Made by a program: the position numbers and the translations under genes
Part shown: in pieces, positions 47,705 through 58,303 of the stretch
How the letters are laid out: every line of letters begins with the position of its first letter
How positions within the stretch are numbered: the stretch's first letter is position 1
NCBI RefSeq assembly: GCF_001243895.1
Contig: NZ_LN851186.1
Location: forward strand, 1,695,933-1,759,932
Source of the DNA: Bacillus testis
GTDB lineage: Bacteria > Bacillota > Bacilli > Bacillales > DSM-1321
Length of the DNA: 64,000 bases
Direction of reading: 5' to 3'
Notes under the pieces: generated by a model
Database searches by the model: none
Seen by the model: the letters and a program-made list of their open reading frames with translations, nothing else
Told to the model about the DNA's origin: nothing

Positions 47705-49891
47705 ATGACCAAAATACGTGTATATGAATACGCAAAAAAACATAATGTTTCAAGCAAAGAGATTATTGAAAAGCTAAAAGAAATGAATATTGAGGTAACC
47801 AATCATATGTCAACTATGGAAGATCCTGCTGTACAAAAACTAGACCAACAATATGCAAAGAAAAATACAAACAATGCAGCTAAGGCTGACACTAGAGCCA
47901 ATGATGAAAAGGTTGCCATTGAAAATAAATATGAAGACCGCCACGACGAAAACAGTGTGAATAAGCAAAAGCTTAAGAAAAAGACACCTGTAAAAACAGG
48001 CGGAAACAACGCGAAAAAGCCAGGCGGAAACCAAACACCTTTCAATAAGAACAAAAAACGCAACAACAAAAAGCAGCATAACAGCGGCAATAAAACACCG
48101 CAAATGCATACGCCAAGAAAAGAAAAAGAACTGCCTAAAAAGATTACATTCACTGAGTCTTTAACGGTAGGAGAATTGGCTAAGAAGCTTCATCGCGAAC
48201 CTTCTGAAATCATCAAGAAACTATTCATGTTAGGCGTGATGGCCACCATCAACCAAAGCCTTGAAAAAGATGCGATCGAGTTGATCTGCAGCGACTATGG
48301 CGTTGAAGTTGAAGAAGAAATCAAAATCGACATGACTGACCTTGAAGCATATACAGCAAGCGAAGAAAATGAAGCGGAAAACACCGTGGAACGCCCAGCT
48401 GTTGTTACAATCATGGGCCACGTTGACCATGGTAAAACGACTTTGCTTGACAGCATCCGCCATACAAAAGTAACGGAAGGTGAAGCAGGCGGGATCACAC
48501 AGCATATCGGTGCATACCAAGTCGATGTGAACAATAAGAAAATTACATTCCTGGACACACCAGGCCACGCAGCCTTTACAACTATGCGTGCCCGTGGTGC
48601 GAAAGTCACCGATATTACAATCATTGTAGTAGCTGCTGACGATGGCGTCATGCCGCAAACAATTGAAGCGATCAACCATGCGAAAGCGGCAGAAGTGCCA
48701 ATCATTATCGCAGTCAATAAAATGGATAAAGAAACAGCCAACCCTGACCGCGTGATGCAGGAACTGACTGAGCACGGCTTGGTGCCGGAAGCTTGGGGCG
48801 GAGATACAATCTTTGTTCCGATTTCTGCTAAAAAAGGCCAAGGAATCGATGAACTGCTTGAAATGATCCTGCTTGTAAGCGAAGTGGAAGAATACAAAGC
48901 TAATCCGAATAAATTGGCGACTGGTACAGTAATCGAAGCGCAATTGGATAAAGGACGCGGACCGGTAGCTACCTTGCTTGTCCAGAACGGTACGCTTCGC
49001 ATTGGCGATCCAATCGTAGTAGGGACATCTTTCGGCCGTGTACGTGCAATGGTCAATGACCTGGGCAGACGTGTTAAAGAAGCGGCTCCATCCACTCCTG
49101 TCGAAATTACAGGTTTGAATGAAGTTCCTCAAGCAGGGGATTTGTTCGTTGTGTTCAAAGACGAAAAAACAGCCCGCCACGTAGGGGAAGCACGTGCCCA
49201 ACAACAATTGCAATCACAACGGAATGAGAAAGCTGTCGTGACACTTGATAACTTGTTCGAGCAAATGAAACAGGGCGAAATGAAAGAAATCAACCTTATT
49301 GTTAAGGCGGATGTCCAAGGTTCAGCGGAAGCACTTGCTGCATCCTTGCAAAAAATTGATGTTGAAGGCGTGAAAGTTAAAATCATCCATAGCGGCGTAG
49401 GAGCAATCAATGAACATGATATCATGCTTGCAACTGCTTCTAATGCCATTGTGATCGGCTTTAACGTCCGTCCTGACGTCAACGCAAAACGGGCTGCTGA
49501 ATCAGAAAAAGTGGATGTACGCCTGCACAGCATCATCTACAAAGTTATCGATGAAATCGAATCTGCGATGAAAGGGATGCTTGATCCTGAATTCGAAGAG
49601 AAGATTATCGGACAGGCGGAAGTACGTACAACCTTCAAAGTTTCCAAGGTTGGCACAATTGCCGGTTCATATGTGGTTGACGGAAAAATCACACGTGACA
49701 GCGGCGTACGCTTGATCCGCGATGGAGTCGTCATCTATGATGGTGAAATCGATGCATTGAAACGATTCAAGGACGATGCTAAAGAAGTTGCCCAAGGATA
49801 TGAATGCGGTATTACAATCAAAAACTTCAATGATGTGAAGGAAGGCGACATCATTGAAGCTTATGTAATGGAAGAAATTGAACGCAAATGA
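47705..49891 (+). CDS. infB: Translation initiation factor IF-2
   Basis: IF-2 is the GTPase that brings initiator tRNA to the 30S subunit and promotes subunit joining. The 728-residue protein has an N-terminal helical IF2-N domain, a low-complexity Lys/Asn/Gln-rich linker at about 50-145, a second IF2-N motif, then the G domain. G-domain motifs are GHVDHGKTT near 238-246, DTPGH and NKMDK. Domains II-IV follow, and the C-terminal tRNA-binding part ends [28 protein letters not shown] precedes ATG 47705. The stop overlaps ylxP (ATGA). Confidence 0.99.
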   Translation: MTKIRVYEYAKKHNVSSKEIIEKLKEMNIEVTNHMSTMEDPAVQKLDQQYAKKNTNNAAKADTRANDEKVAIENKYEDRHDENSVNKQKLKKKTPVKTGGNNAKKPGGNQTPFNKNKKRNNKKQHNSGNKTPQMHTPRKEKELPKKITFTESLTVGELAKKLHREPSEIIKKLFMLGVMATINQSLEKDAIELICSDYGVEVEEEIKIDMTDLEAYTASEENEAENTVERPAVVTIMGHVDHGKTTLLDSIRHTKVTEGEAGGITQHIGAYQVDVNNKKITFLDTPGHAAFTTMRARGAKVTDITIIVVAADDGVMPQTIEAINHAKAAEVPIIIAVNKMDKETANPDRVMQELTEHGLVPEAWGGDTIFVPISAKKGQGIDELLEMILLVSEVEEYKANPNKLATGTVIEAQLDKGRGPVATLLVQNGTLRIGDPIVVGTSFGRVRAMVNDLGRRVKEAAPSTPVEITGLNEVPQAGDLFVVFKDEKTARHVGEARAQQQLQSQRNEKAVVTLDNLFEQMKQGEMKEINLIVKADVQGSAEALAASLQKIDVEGVKVKIIHSGVGAINEHDIMLATASNAIVIGFNVRPDVNAKRAAESEKVDVRLHSIIYKVIDEIESAMKGMLDPEFEEKIIGQAEVRTTFKVSKVGTIAGSYVVDGKITRDSGVRLIRDGVVIYDGEIDALKRFKDDAKEVAQGYECGITIKNFNDVKEGDIIEAYVMEEIERK

Positions 49892-50166
49892 TAGCCGCGG
49901 TGGAATTTGAAGCATTTATTATGGACGCCCATACGCTGAAAGACAAGCGTGGCGTCCTGCAACGAATTCTTCGGAGGCTTTCACAGAAATACAATGTAGC
50001 GGTGGCGGAAGTTGATTACCAGGATTTATGGCAACGGACAAGGATTGCGGTAGTGACTGTTTCTTCATCCAAAATCGCTGCAGAAAAAGAATTGCAGCAG
50101 GCATTGAAATTTGTAGATTCTTTTCCTGAAATAGAAAGGACCATTACTGAGTTTCAATGGGTATAA
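49888..50166 (+). CDS. ylxP: YlxP, DUF503 family protein
   Basis: This is a 92-residue DUF503 protein. The conserved sequence includes [20 protein letters not shown], then [20 protein letters not shown]. It has a ferredoxin-like small fold with no catalytic signature. It starts inside the infB stop (ATGA), so it is coupled, and lies 18 nt before rbfA. Function is unknown; the location suggests a link with ribosome assembly. Confidence 0.95.
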   Translation: MIAAVEFEAFIMDAHTLKDKRGVLQRILRRLSQKYNVAVAEVDYQDLWQRTRIAVVTVSSSKIAAEKELQQALKFVDSFPEIERTITEFQWV

Positions 50167-50184
50167 TATAGGCGAGGTGATAAT

Positions 50185-50550
50185 ATGAGCCTTCGTGCAA
50201 ATCGTGTTGGTGAACAGATGAAAAAGGAATTGACCGATATCATCGGACGTAAGTTAAAAGATCCGAGAATCGGTTTTGTGACCGTTACGGATGTCAGGGT
50301 TACAGGCGATCTTCAACAAGCAACCGTTTATGTGTCCGTCCTAGGAGACGAGGAGCAAAAGCAAAATACATTAATCGGGTTGGCAAAAGCAAAAGGATTT
50401 ATCCGCTCGGAAATCGGAAAACGCATCCGTTTGCGCATTACGCCTGAAATCACGTTCGAATGGGATTCATCCATCGATTATGGGAATAAAATCGAGCATT
50501 TAATTCACCAAATCCATGCAGAAACAGACGATCGACAAAACGAAGAATAA
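50185..50550 (+). CDS. rbfA: Ribosome-binding factor A
   Basis: RbfA is a KH-fold 30S maturation and cold-adaptation factor. It is 121 residues. Signatures are [20 protein letters not shown] near the start and [20 protein letters not shown] with [19 protein letters not shown] later. AGGCGAGGTGAT precedes ATG 50185. It is the last gene before a terminator, so it closes the nusA-infB operon. Confidence 0.97.
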   Translation: MSLRANRVGEQMKKELTDIIGRKLKDPRIGFVTVTDVRVTGDLQQATVYVSVLGDEEQKQNTLIGLAKAKGFIRSEIGKRIRLRITPEITFEWDSSIDYGNKIEHLIHQIHAETDDRQNEE

Positions 50551-50609
50551 GGTTTTATTAAAGTAGAACCGAGGGGACCCTCTTTTTGAGCAAGTCCCCA
50601 TACATAAGG

Positions 50610-50660
50610 GCCGGCTTCTCGGGCATTGTATTCTGATGCTAGGCGAAGCCGGCTTTTTTT
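50610..50660 (+). terminator. rbfA (nusA-infB operon) terminator
   Basis: GCCGGCTTC (50610-50618) pairs with GAAGCCGGC (50645-50653) around a 26-nt loop, then seven T residues. A smaller GAGGGGACCCTC element followed by TTTTT lies just upstream at about 50571-50586. Confidence 0.85.
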
Positions 50661-50713
50661 AAGCGTTCAAGCCGCATAAGGCTATATTCAATAGAAAGAT
50701 GAGGTGAGGCATC

Positions 50714-51634
50714 GTGGAAGGGATTTTGCCTCTATTTAAACCGGCGGGAATGACCTCGCATGATTGTGTATTCAAACTGCGAAAAATCCTGCATACCAAA
50801 AAAGTAGGCCATACCGGCACTTTGGATCCAGATGTAACCGGAGTGTTGCCTATCTGTATAGGAAGAGCCACGAAGGTGGCCGAGTATGTAACGGATGCCG
50901 GAAAAACCTATGAAGGGGAAGTTACCATCGGCTTTTCCACAACGACAGAAGATGCGGGTGGGGACGTGCTGGAGACAGTGCCAGGCATCAAAACAATTTC
51001 ACGCCAACAAATCCTCTCCGTTCTGCAACAGTTCACAGGAGAAATCCAGCAGACACCGCCAATGTATTCAGCCGTGAAAGTGAACGGCAAAAAACTGTAT
51101 GAGTATGCCCGCGCCGGACTGGAAGTGGAAAGGCCCACTCGCACGGTGACCATCCAAGAACTGATATTATTGGATGAACGCGAGGAATTCAGCGGGGAAA
51201 CCATTTCATTCCGCTTTTCCGCTGCATGTTCAAAAGGCACCTATATCCGCACATTGGCTGTGGATATAGGGGAAGCGTTAGGTTATCCTGCCCATATGTC
51301 CTATTTGACCCGAACCCAATCAGCCGGCTTTCATGCGGAAGATTGCTATACTTTGGAGCAGGTGGCGGAACTTGCTGCCAATGGGGAAGCGGAGGGCATA
51401 TTGAAACCGCTTGAAGAGGGGCTGAAGCATTTGCCGGAGCATCGTGTGGACGAGCGCCAGGCGGCAAAGGTCATGAACGGCGCTGTCCTTGAAAAGCCAG
51501 AATCAGTTATTACCCAGCCGGGTGAACCTTTTGTTATACTATATAAAGAGGCTGCACTTGCTGTGTATAAAGTTCATGAATCCAAAGAAAATTGCATCAA
51601 GCCAGTAAAAGTGCTGCGTACAACTTTACAATGA
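50714..51634 (+). CDS. truB: tRNA pseudouridine-55 synthase TruB
   Basis: TruB isomerises U55 to pseudouridine in the T loop of tRNAs. It is 306 residues from GTG 50714 behind GAGGTGAGG. The catalytic Asp38 lies in KVGHTGTLDPDVTGVLPIC, and the later motifs YEYARAGLEVERPTR and CSKGTYIRTLAVDIGEALGY are present. The C-terminus has a PUA-like region. ribF begins 33 nt after the stop at its preferred TTG. Confidence 0.98.
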   Translation: MEGILPLFKPAGMTSHDCVFKLRKILHTKKVGHTGTLDPDVTGVLPICIGRATKVAEYVTDAGKTYEGEVTIGFSTTTEDAGGDVLETVPGIKTISRQQILSVLQQFTGEIQQTPPMYSAVKVNGKKLYEYARAGLEVERPTRTVTIQELILLDEREEFSGETISFRFSAACSKGTYIRTLAVDIGEALGYPAHMSYLTRTQSAGFHAEDCYTLEQVAELAANGEAEGILKPLEEGLKHLPEHRVDERQAAKVMNGAVLEKPESVITQPGEPFVILYKEAALAVYKVHESKENCIKPVKVLRTTLQ

Positions 51635-51667
51635 AAAGAAGTGTTCTTTTGGAAAGAGGAGAGGGAA

Positions 51668-52609
51668 TTGAACGTAATTAAACTGGATCATCCTCATAAG
51701 TTGCACCAAGATGATTTTCCGCCCTTATCGATTGCACTTGGCTTTTTTGACGGTGTCCACAAAGGCCATCAGCAAGTGATCAAGTCGGCGATTGAAACGG
51801 CTAAGCAAAACGGCTGGAAGTCAGCAGTTATGACTTTTAATCCGCACCCTCTGGCTGTATTAAAGAAAGACCAGGCGGTCCATTATATAACAGACCTTGA
51901 GGAAAAGATATCGTTGATCGAAAAGCTGGGCGTGGACTATTTATTCATTGCCAATTTCACACCTGAATTCGCTTCTCTCAGCCCGCAGGAATTTGTGGAT
52001 CAATTCTTGATCGGTTTACACGTCAAACATGTAACTGCAGGCTTCGATTATTCTTACGGCAAATTCGGAAAAGGGACGATGGAAACGCTGCCTGAACACG
52101 CACGCGGAGCATTCTCTCAGACCGTTATCGGCCGAATCGACATGGATGATAGCAAAATTAGTTCTACGCGGATCCGGCAGGCTTTGAGTGAAGGGGAGAT
52201 GGAAACCTTCTATCAGCTGACTGGACGGCACTATGCCACAACAGGAACCGTTGTTCATGGGGAAAAACGGGGACGGGAACTGGGATTTCCGACGGCCAAT
52301 ACAGAATTGCCTGATGAGTTGATCATTCCGGCTATTGGCATCTATGCTGTCCGCGTAGCAGTTGATGGTAAATGGTATATGGGAGTCTGCAGCGTCGGCT
52401 ATAAGCCTACTTTCCATGATACGCATCCGGATAAACCTTTCGTGGAAGTGTACATTATTGATTTCAATGATTCTATTTACGATAGCTCTATAACGATCGA
52501 ATGGCATAAGCGCTTGCGTGGGGAAATAAAATTCACTTCCGTTGAGGCTTTGATCGACCAAATTAAAAGCGATACAGAAAATACAAAGCATTATTTTAAG
52601 AATCATTGA
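51668..52609 (+). CDS. ribF: Bifunctional riboflavin kinase/FAD synthetase RibF
   Basis: RibF phosphorylates riboflavin to FMN and adenylates FMN to FAD. I start at TTG 51668 (MNVIKLDHPHKLHQDDFPPL) behind AAAGAGGAGAGGG, giving 313 residues. An upstream in-frame GTG at 51641 precedes the ribosome site. The N-terminal nucleotidyltransferase has LGFFDGVHKGHQQVI and SSTRIRQALSEGEM; the C-terminal kinase has GRELGFPTANTELP. No FMN riboswitch is visible, and the gene appears to be co-transcribed with truB. Confidence 0.97.
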   Translation: MNVIKLDHPHKLHQDDFPPLSIALGFFDGVHKGHQQVIKSAIETAKQNGWKSAVMTFNPHPLAVLKKDQAVHYITDLEEKISLIEKLGVDYLFIANFTPEFASLSPQEFVDQFLIGLHVKHVTAGFDYSYGKFGKGTMETLPEHARGAFSQTVIGRIDMDDSKISSTRIRQALSEGEMETFYQLTGRHYATTGTVVHGEKRGRELGFPTANTELPDELIIPAIGIYAVRVAVDGKWYMGVCSVGYKPTFHDTHPDKPFVEVYIIDFNDSIYDSSITIEWHKRLRGEIKFTSVEALIDQIKSDTENTKHYFKNH

Positions 52610-52617
52610 AGTCAGTC

Positions 52618-52646
52618 TTGCATTTTGACGGAAGAAAGAGTATGAT
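52618..52646 (+). promoter_or_regulatory. Sigma-A promoter of rpsO
   Basis: TTGCAT (52618-52623), a 17-nt spacer and TATGAT (52641-52646) form a strong candidate 104 bp before rpsO. The resulting leader of about 97 nt (52653-52749) may carry S15 autoregulatory structure, known for rpsO in several bacteria, but I could not define its fold. Confidence 0.65.
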
Positions 52647-52749
52647 AAAGAACGTATTAAAAAAGAATGAACCTATGTCTTGGCTAGTCGAATCACCAAC
52701 GCTATGCTCAGCAACAGGGGATTTTAAAAAATTTATGAGGTGAAAAAGA

Positions 52750-53019
52750 ATGGCAATTACTCAAGAACGCAAAAACGAAATTATCGCAGAATACAAAACG
52801 CATCCAACTGACACTGGATCTCCAGAAGTTCAAATCGCTGTTTTGACTGCAGAAATCAACGCTCTTAACGAGCACTTACGTATCCACAAAAAAGATCACC
52901 ACTCACGTCGCGGTCTTTTGAAAATGGTTGGTAAACGTCGTAACCTTCAAACTTACCTACGTAACAAAGATGTTGCTCGTTACCGCGAACTAATCAACAA
53001 ACTTGGCTTACGTCGATAA
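52750..53019 (+). CDS. rpsO: 30S ribosomal protein S15
   Basis: S15 is a primary binder of the 16S rRNA central domain. It is 89 residues, canonical. The motif [20 protein letters not shown] is followed by [20 protein letters not shown]. The ribosome site ATGAGGTGA precedes ATG 52750. Codon use is strongly optimised. A terminator follows. Confidence 0.99.
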   Translation: MAITQERKNEIIAEYKTHPTDTGSPEVQIAVLTAEINALNEHLRIHKKDHHSRRGLLKMVGKRRNLQTYLRNKDVARYRELINKLGLRR

Positions 53020-53054
53020 TCCAAAGCCTTGCCAAAGCAAGACTTTGAAAACAA

Positions 53055-53103
53055 TGGGGATGTCCCCATCTTACAAAAAGCGGGATTCTTCCCGCTTTTT
53101 TCT
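53055..53103 (+). terminator. rpsO terminator with preceding small hairpin
   Basis: AAAGCGGGA (ending 53085) pairs with TCCCGCTTT (from 53090), followed by a T run to 53101. A small hairpin, TGGGG (53055-53059) with CCCCA (53064-53068), sits just upstream. Confidence 0.9.
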
Positions 53104-53337
53104 TGTAAATAAAAGAAAAAATAGCCAAAATAAAGAATTGAAACTCTGAAAGTTGGTCAAAATCGAAAAAATGTTCATACATATTTGTTTTTATACTGTT
53201 AATGATACATTTTTTCGTGCATAATAAAACTAGTGTGATTAAGTAAACAAGAGCTTTTACATATATGAAAGAGTTAAATGATTCGTCTAACGTATATTAT
53301 TATTCTCGTTTATAGATTGTAGAGAGGGGTTTGAAAA
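53104..53337 (+). other. A+T-rich leader region of pnp
   Basis: About 230 bp between the rpsO terminator and pnp. It is A+T-rich with several partial -10-like sequences (for example CATAAT at 53220-53225), but I see no well-spaced -35/-10 pair. A 16-codon frame from ATG 53265 lacks a good ribosome site. RNase-dependent autoregulation of pnp leaders is known in other bacteria; no such hairpin is evident here. Confidence 0.5.
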
Positions 53338-55452
53338 ATGGTTCAAACAAAAAAGACATTTTCGATTGACTGGGCCGGCCGAACATTGACTGTCGAAGTT
53401 GGCCAATTGGCAAAGCAAGCTAGCGGAGCAGCTTTAATCCGATACGGTGATACAGCTGTCCTTAGTACAGCGGTTGCTTCTAAAGACCCAAAAACGGTTG
53501 ACTTCTTCCCGTTGACCGTCAACTATGAAGAAAGACTGTATGCAGTAGGTAAAATTCCGGGAGGATTCATCAAACGGGAAGGGCGTCCAAGCGAGAAGGC
53601 TATCCTTGCAAGCCGTCTGATCGACCGTCCAATCCGTCCTTTATTCGCCGAAGGCTTCCGAAACGAAGTTCAGGTTGTTTCTACTGTAATGAGCGTGGAT
53701 CAGGATTGCTCATCTGAGATGGCTGCTATGTTCGGATCTTCACTCGCACTGTCCATTTCAGATATTCCTTTCGAAGGCCCTATCGCTGGCGTAGTAGTCG
53801 GACGCATAAATGAACAATTTATCATCAATCCGACCGTTCAGCAAATGGAGGAGAGCGATATCAACCTGACAGTTGCAGGTACAAAAGATGCCATCAACAT
53901 GGTCGAAGCCGGTGCGAATGAGGTTCCGGAAGAAGTGATGCTTGAAGCAATCATGTTCGGGCATGAAGAAATCAAGCGCCTAATTGCTTTCCAAGAAGAA
54001 ATCGTCGCTGAAGTCGGCAAAGAAAACAGAGAAATCGAGCTGTATGAACTGGATGCAGAACTTGTCGCTGAAGTAACGGCTATGTGCGAAGACGACATTA
54101 ATAAAGCGGTACAAGTACAAGAAAAGATTGCCCGTGAAGAAGCAATCAGCGAAGTGAAAGACCGGGTAGTGATGCATTATGAAGAGCGGGAAGCGGAAGA
54201 GACAGTTCTGAAACAAGTGAAGGAAATCTTAAACAAGCTTGTGAAGAATGAAGTCCGCCGTTTGATCACGGAAGAAAAAGTCCGCCCGGATGGCCGTAAG
54301 CCAGATGAAATCCGTCCGCTGTCTTCTGAGACAGGCTTGCTTGCACGTACACACGGTTCAGGTTTATTTACACGCGGCCAAACACAGGCGCTTTCCATCT
54401 GTACATTAGGAGCCTTAGGGGACGTACAAATTCTAGACGGACTTGGTGTGGAAGAGTCTAAACGCTTTATGCACCATTACAACTTCCCGCCTTACTCAGT
54501 GGGTGAAACAGGTTTCATGCGCGGTCCTGGACGCCGTGAAATCGGCCATGGCGCGCTTGGTGAGAGAGCCCTTGAACCGGTTGTCCCATCGGAAAAAGAT
54601 TTCCCTTATACAATCCGTTTGGTATCGGAAGTGCTGGAATCCAACGGTTCTACATCCCAAGCCAGCATTTGTGCAAGTACGCTTGCTATGATGGATGCCG
54701 GTGTGCCGATTAAAGCCCCTGTGGCAGGAATCGCAATGGGACTCGTCAAAAAAGATGAGCATTATACCATTCTTACGGATATTCAGGGAATGGAAGACCA
54801 TCTTGGAGACATGGACTTTAAAGTGGCGGGAACAGCTAAAGGTGTAACCGCTCTGCAAATGGATATTAAAATCGACGGGCTATCCAGAGAAATTCTTAAA
54901 GAGGCATTGCAGCAGGCGAAAAAAGGAAGAATGCACATCCTTGATTCCATGCTGGCGACACTTGAGAAACCTCGTACGGAGCTTTCCAAATATGCGCCGA
55001 AGATCTTGACAATGACCATCAATCCGGACAAAATCCGTGATGTTATTGGACCAAGCGGTAAACAAATCAATAAAATCATTGAAGAAACATCAGTTAAGAT
55101 TGATATTGAACAGGACGGAACAATCTTCATTTCCTCTACAAATGAAGAGAACAACCAAAAAGCGAAGCAAATTATTGAAGACCTTGTCCGTGAAGTGGAA
55201 GTTGGAAAAACATATTTGGGCAAAGTAAAACGGATTGAAAAATTCGGTGCTTTCGTTGAAATTTTCAGCGGGAAGGACGGCTTAGTCCACATTTCCGAAC
55301 TTGCGCCAGAGCGTGTCGGCAAAGTAGAGGATGTTGTAAGCCTGGGAGATGAAATCCTTGTTAAAGTCACTGAAGTGGACAAGCAAGGAAGAGTTAACCT
55401 ATCACGCAAAGCTGTTTTAAAAGAACAAAAAGAAGCGGAACAAATGAGCTGA
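53338..55452 (+). CDS. pnp: Polyribonucleotide nucleotidyltransferase (PNPase)
   Basis: PNPase degrades RNA 3'-5' by phosphorolysis and is a degradosome partner. It is 704 residues: a first RNase PH domain (about 10-145), a helical linker, a second catalytic RNase PH domain (about 310-550; motifs [20 protein letters not shown] and later [20 protein letters not shown]), a KH domain ([20 protein letters not shown]) and an S1 domain ([20 protein letters not shown]). AGAGAGGGG precedes ATG 53338. It is monocistronic by its flanking terminators. Confidence 0.99.
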   Translation: MVQTKKTFSIDWAGRTLTVEVGQLAKQASGAALIRYGDTAVLSTAVASKDPKTVDFFPLTVNYEERLYAVGKIPGGFIKREGRPSEKAILASRLIDRPIRPLFAEGFRNEVQVVSTVMSVDQDCSSEMAAMFGSSLALSISDIPFEGPIAGVVVGRINEQFIINPTVQQMEESDINLTVAGTKDAINMVEAGANEVPEEVMLEAIMFGHEEIKRLIAFQEEIVAEVGKENREIELYELDAELVAEVTAMCEDDINKAVQVQEKIAREEAISEVKDRVVMHYEEREAEETVLKQVKEILNKLVKNEVRRLITEEKVRPDGRKPDEIRPLSSETGLLARTHGSGLFTRGQTQALSICTLGALGDVQILDGLGVEESKRFMHHYNFPPYSVGETGFMRGPGRREIGHGALGERALEPVVPSEKDFPYTIRLVSEVLESNGSTSQASICASTLAMMDAGVPIKAPVAGIAMGLVKKDEHYTILTDIQGMEDHLGDMDFKVAGTAKGVTALQMDIKIDGLSREILKEALQQAKKGRMHILDSMLATLEKPRTELSKYAPKILTMTINPDKIRDVIGPSGKQINKIIEETSVKIDIEQDGTIFISSTNEENNQKAKQIIEDLVREVEVGKTYLGKVKRIEKFGAFVEIFSGKDGLVHISELAPERVGKVEDVVSLGDEILVKVTEVDKQGRVNLSRKAVLKEQKEAEQMS

Positions 55453-55469
55453 TTTTGTTTCTTTAAAGA

Positions 55470-55499
55470 AACCGTGGTGCCTGCACCACGGTTCTTTTC
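55470..55499 (+). terminator. pnp terminator
   Basis: AACCGTGGTG (55470-55479) pairs perfectly with CACCACGGTT (55484-55493), loop CCTG, followed by CTTTTCT. Confidence 0.85.
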
Positions 55500-55726
55500 T
55501 ATCCAATTTTCTGCTGTTAGCTTGTTTAGCGCAGATTTTTTTACGGGCCATCACTTCTATCGGCGTTTTTCTCCTCATAAAACTGTACAAAGGATGTTTT
55601 GATTTAGGCAAATTGACAAAGGATATAACAAATAAGGATTGCTTGTATAACCCTATGTGAATGCATCCGGTTGCCAGGAATCCCTGCTGCAGTTTTGCAG
55701 TTTCAATTTGTGAGGAGGCACGTTTT

Positions 55727-56686
55727 ATGAAAGGTCGATGGAAGCAGCGCCTCATTGTGGGTGCCCTGAGCGGAAGCGCCCTGTTGATTGTGCAGGCGCC
55801 CCAAATAAATACATATGTGACGGCCATGAAGCAGGAGGCCATGACGGCCACAGCCAAGCATGATCTTTTAATGCAAGAGATCAAGGATAAAGCTAAGAAA
55901 TATGAAGTTGCTCCAAAAAATGCTATGATAGACTCTGTATGGAAGACTGTACCGGGATACAATGGTTTGAAAGTGGATGTAAAAGCATCATATGATGTAA
56001 TGAAAAAAAAGGGAGTTTTTGATGAGAAGAAACTGATCTTCAAGCAAATCCCTCCCAATGTCCATATGTCTCAATTAAAAGCAGAGCCGATCTACAGGGC
56101 TCATCCCGATAAGCCGGTTATCTCGTTGCTCATCAATGTCGCATGGGGAAACGAATATCTTCCTGGCATGCTGACTACTTTGAAAAAGCATCAAGTGAAA
56201 GCAACATTCTTTCTGGAAGGGCGCTGGACCAAAAATAATCCGGAACTGGCTAAAATGATAGCCGAAGCCGGCCATGAGATAGGGAACCATTCCTATACAC
56301 ATCCCAATATGGAAACACTGTCATCGAATCTGTCACAAAAAGAGTTGGAAGAGACCAATAAGGTCATAAAAGCCGTTACTGGAAAAGACTGTACGTTGTT
56401 TGCACCTCCAAGCGGGGCTTTCCGCCAAGAAACGGTAGCGATTGCGGACAAACTCGGCATGGATACAATTCTCTGGAGTGTAGATACGATTGATTGGCAG
56501 AAACCTTCGCCTTCCATTTTAACTCAACGTGTATTAAGCAAACTTCATAACGGTGCATTCATCCTCATGCATCCGACCGAACCGACAGCGAAATCGCTGG
56601 ATATTCTGATAACCAGTATCAAAAAGAGACAATTGGAAATCACGACAGTCAGCGATGCCCTGGAAGAGGAACGAATAATCCGATGA
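55727..56686 (+). CDS. ylxY: YlxY, polysaccharide-deacetylase-fold sporulation protein
   Basis: This is a 319-residue NodB-fold protein. ATG 55727 (MKGRWKQRLIVGALSGSALL) is fixed by GTGAGGAGG at 55711-55719. An N-terminal hydrophobic segment at about 8-28 suggests membrane anchoring or export. The NodB domain covers about 125-310. The second metal motif, GNHSYTHPNM, is present. The first motif, normally TFDDGP with catalytic and metal Asp, is replaced by LLINVAWGNEYLPGML, so both aspartates are missing. It may therefore be inactive or act differently. It is placed with the sporulation YlxY family by its position between pnp and mlpA. Confidence 0.92.
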   Translation: MKGRWKQRLIVGALSGSALLIVQAPQINTYVTAMKQEAMTATAKHDLLMQEIKDKAKKYEVAPKNAMIDSVWKTVPGYNGLKVDVKASYDVMKKKGVFDEKKLIFKQIPPNVHMSQLKAEPIYRAHPDKPVISLLINVAWGNEYLPGMLTTLKKHQVKATFFLEGRWTKNNPELAKMIAEAGHEIGNHSYTHPNMETLSSNLSQKELEETNKVIKAVTGKDCTLFAPPSGAFRQETVAIADKLGMDTILWSVDTIDWQKPSPSILTQRVLSKLHNGAFILMHPTEPTAKSLDILITSIKKRQLEITTVSDALEEERIIR

Positions 56687-56726
56687 ATAAATAAAGATGA
56701 ACAGCAAGATATAGGGAGGAACTAAT

Positions 56727-57965
56727 TTGATAAAGAAATATACATGCAGCAATGGAGCGCGAATTGTACTAGAGAACATCCCGACTGTACGCTCGGTGGC
56801 AATCGGCCTCTGGATCAAAGCGGGGTCTGTGAATGAAAATGAGAACAATAACGGTATTTCCCACTTCCTTGAGCATATGTTCTTCAAGGGGACTGAAACG
56901 AGAAATGCCAAAGAGATTGCCGAAGCTTTCGATAGCATCGGCGGTCAGGTGAATGCTTTCACCTCTAAAGAATACACCTGCTATTATGCGAAGGTATTAG
57001 ATAATCACGCCAGCTTTGCTCTGAATGTGCTAAGCGATATGTTTTTCCATTCCAAATTCGATGCTGAAGAGTTGAAGAAAGAAAAGAATGTGGTGCTTGA
57101 AGAAATTAAAATGTACGAAGACACCCCTGATGATATCGTCCATGATTTATTGAGCAAAGCGGTTTACGGAAACCATCCTCTCGCTTATCCAATCCTTGGC
57201 ACGGAAAAGACGCTTTCTACGTTTACAAGCGATACATTGAAGCAATACGTCCACGAGATGTATACACCCGACCGTCTGGTGATTTCTGTTGCCGGCAATG
57301 TAGACGAATCGTTTATTAAAGAAGTGGAAGCCCTCTTCGGCCAGTATGAAGGCGCTAAGCAGGCTGATGTGCAAGCAAACACGCCTGTCTTCCATTACAA
57401 TACACTGCAAAAAAAGAAAGAAACCGAACAAGCCCATCTTTGTTTGGGCTATAATGGGCTGCCGATCGGAGACCCGAACGCCTATAGCCTGATTGTTATG
57501 AATAACATTCTTGGAGGCAGCATGAGCAGCCGCTTGTTCCAAGAGGTACGGGAGCAACGGGGACTTGCTTACTCAGTCTACTCGTATCATTCCGGGTATG
57601 AGAATAGTGGAATGGTGACGATTTATGGAGGAACAGGCGCCCAACAGATGGATGTCCTGTTTGAGACAATTCAGCATACAATTGATGTTTTCAAAGCAGA
57701 AGGCATCACAGAAAAAGAACTGAAAAACAGCAAAGAACAGCTAAAAGGCAACTTAATGCTAAGCCTTGAAAGCACGAATAGCCGTATGAGCCGCAACGGC
57801 AAAAACGAGCTGATGCTCGGCAAACATCGGTCATTGGATGAAATGGTAGAACTGATTGATGCCGTTACGCAGGAAAGTGTAGCTGACATAACCGATCAAG
57901 TTTTCACAAACGACCATGCGATGGCTTATATTTCACCAGTTGAGGATTGGCAGTCCAACAAGTAA
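56727..57965 (+). CDS. mlpA: M16-family zinc protease (MlpA/YmxG)
   Basis: This is a 412-residue pitrilysin-type (M16B) peptidase resembling mitochondrial processing peptidase beta. The inverted zinc motif is H46-F-L-E49-H50 (GISHFLEHMFFKGTETRNAK), with the downstream Glu region VVLEEIKMYEDTPDD. The C-terminal half has the R/Y motif segment SRLFQEVREQRGLAYSVYSY. Translation starts at TTG 56727 behind AGGGAGGA. No signal peptide is visible, so it acts in the cytosol. Its position next to ymxH is conserved in Bacillus. Confidence 0.96.
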   Translation: MIKKYTCSNGARIVLENIPTVRSVAIGLWIKAGSVNENENNNGISHFLEHMFFKGTETRNAKEIAEAFDSIGGQVNAFTSKEYTCYYAKVLDNHASFALNVLSDMFFHSKFDAEELKKEKNVVLEEIKMYEDTPDDIVHDLLSKAVYGNHPLAYPILGTEKTLSTFTSDTLKQYVHEMYTPDRLVISVAGNVDESFIKEVEALFGQYEGAKQADVQANTPVFHYNTLQKKKETEQAHLCLGYNGLPIGDPNAYSLIVMNNILGGSMSSRLFQEVREQRGLAYSVYSYHSGYENSGMVTIYGGTGAQQMDVLFETIQHTIDVFKAEGITEKELKNSKEQLKGNLMLSLESTNSRMSRNGKNELMLGKHRSLDEMVELIDAVTQESVADITDQVFTNDHAMAYISPVEDWQSNK

Positions 57966-58045
57966 CCATTTTTTTGAGATTCACTTCTAACATCTCTTCT
58001 TTTCTTATATGAATGTAATAGATAAGAGAAAAAGGGGTGATTAGG

Positions 58046-58303
58046 ATGAGGCTGAGTGAACTGAGCGGCAAAGAAATCGTAGATGTCAAACGCGCTGAAC
58101 GCCTCGGAGTGCTTGGTCAGACGGACTTGGAGATCAATGAAAATGGACAAATAGTGGCATTGATTATTCCATCGGTCAAATGGTTCGGTTTCAAGAAAAA
58201 CGGAAGCGACATCCGGGTGCCATGGAGGCATATCAAAAAAATCGGCGCGGATATGATTATCATCGATATACCCGATGGACAGTATGAAGACTCGGGCCAA
58301 TAG
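58046..58303 (+). CDS. ymxH: YlmC/YmxH family PRC-barrel protein
   Basis: The 85-residue protein is one PRC-barrel-like domain: MRLSELSGKEIVDVKRAERL, then GVLGQTDLEINENGQIVALI and WRHIKKIGADMIIIDIP. The start at ATG 58046 is supported by AAAGGGGTGATTAGG; GTG 58037 is part of that stretch. The family is widespread in spore-formers and often linked with sporulation genes; no molecular role is known to me. A terminator follows. Confidence 0.93.
   Translation: MRLSELSGKEIVDVKRAERLGVLGQTDLEINENGQIVALIIPSVKWFGFKKNGSDIRVPWRHIKKIGADMIIIDIPDGQYEDSGQ

Noticed and set aside
48230..49213. 327-residue open frame on the minus strand inside infB, and a similar 266-residue frame at 48295-49095
   Set aside because: They lie opposite a highly conserved IF-2 gene, are rich in Cys/Phe/His or Ser with no domain, and have no ribosome site. 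They are shadows of the biased codon use of infB.
53265..53315. 16-codon frame in the pnp leader
   Set aside because: It lacks a usable Shine-Dalgarno and has no codon bias; A+T-rich DNA gives such frames by chance.
54783..55409. 208-residue minus-strand frame inside pnp
   Set aside because: Opposite conserved PNPase sequence, Ser/Thr/Pro-rich nonsense composition, no recognised domain.
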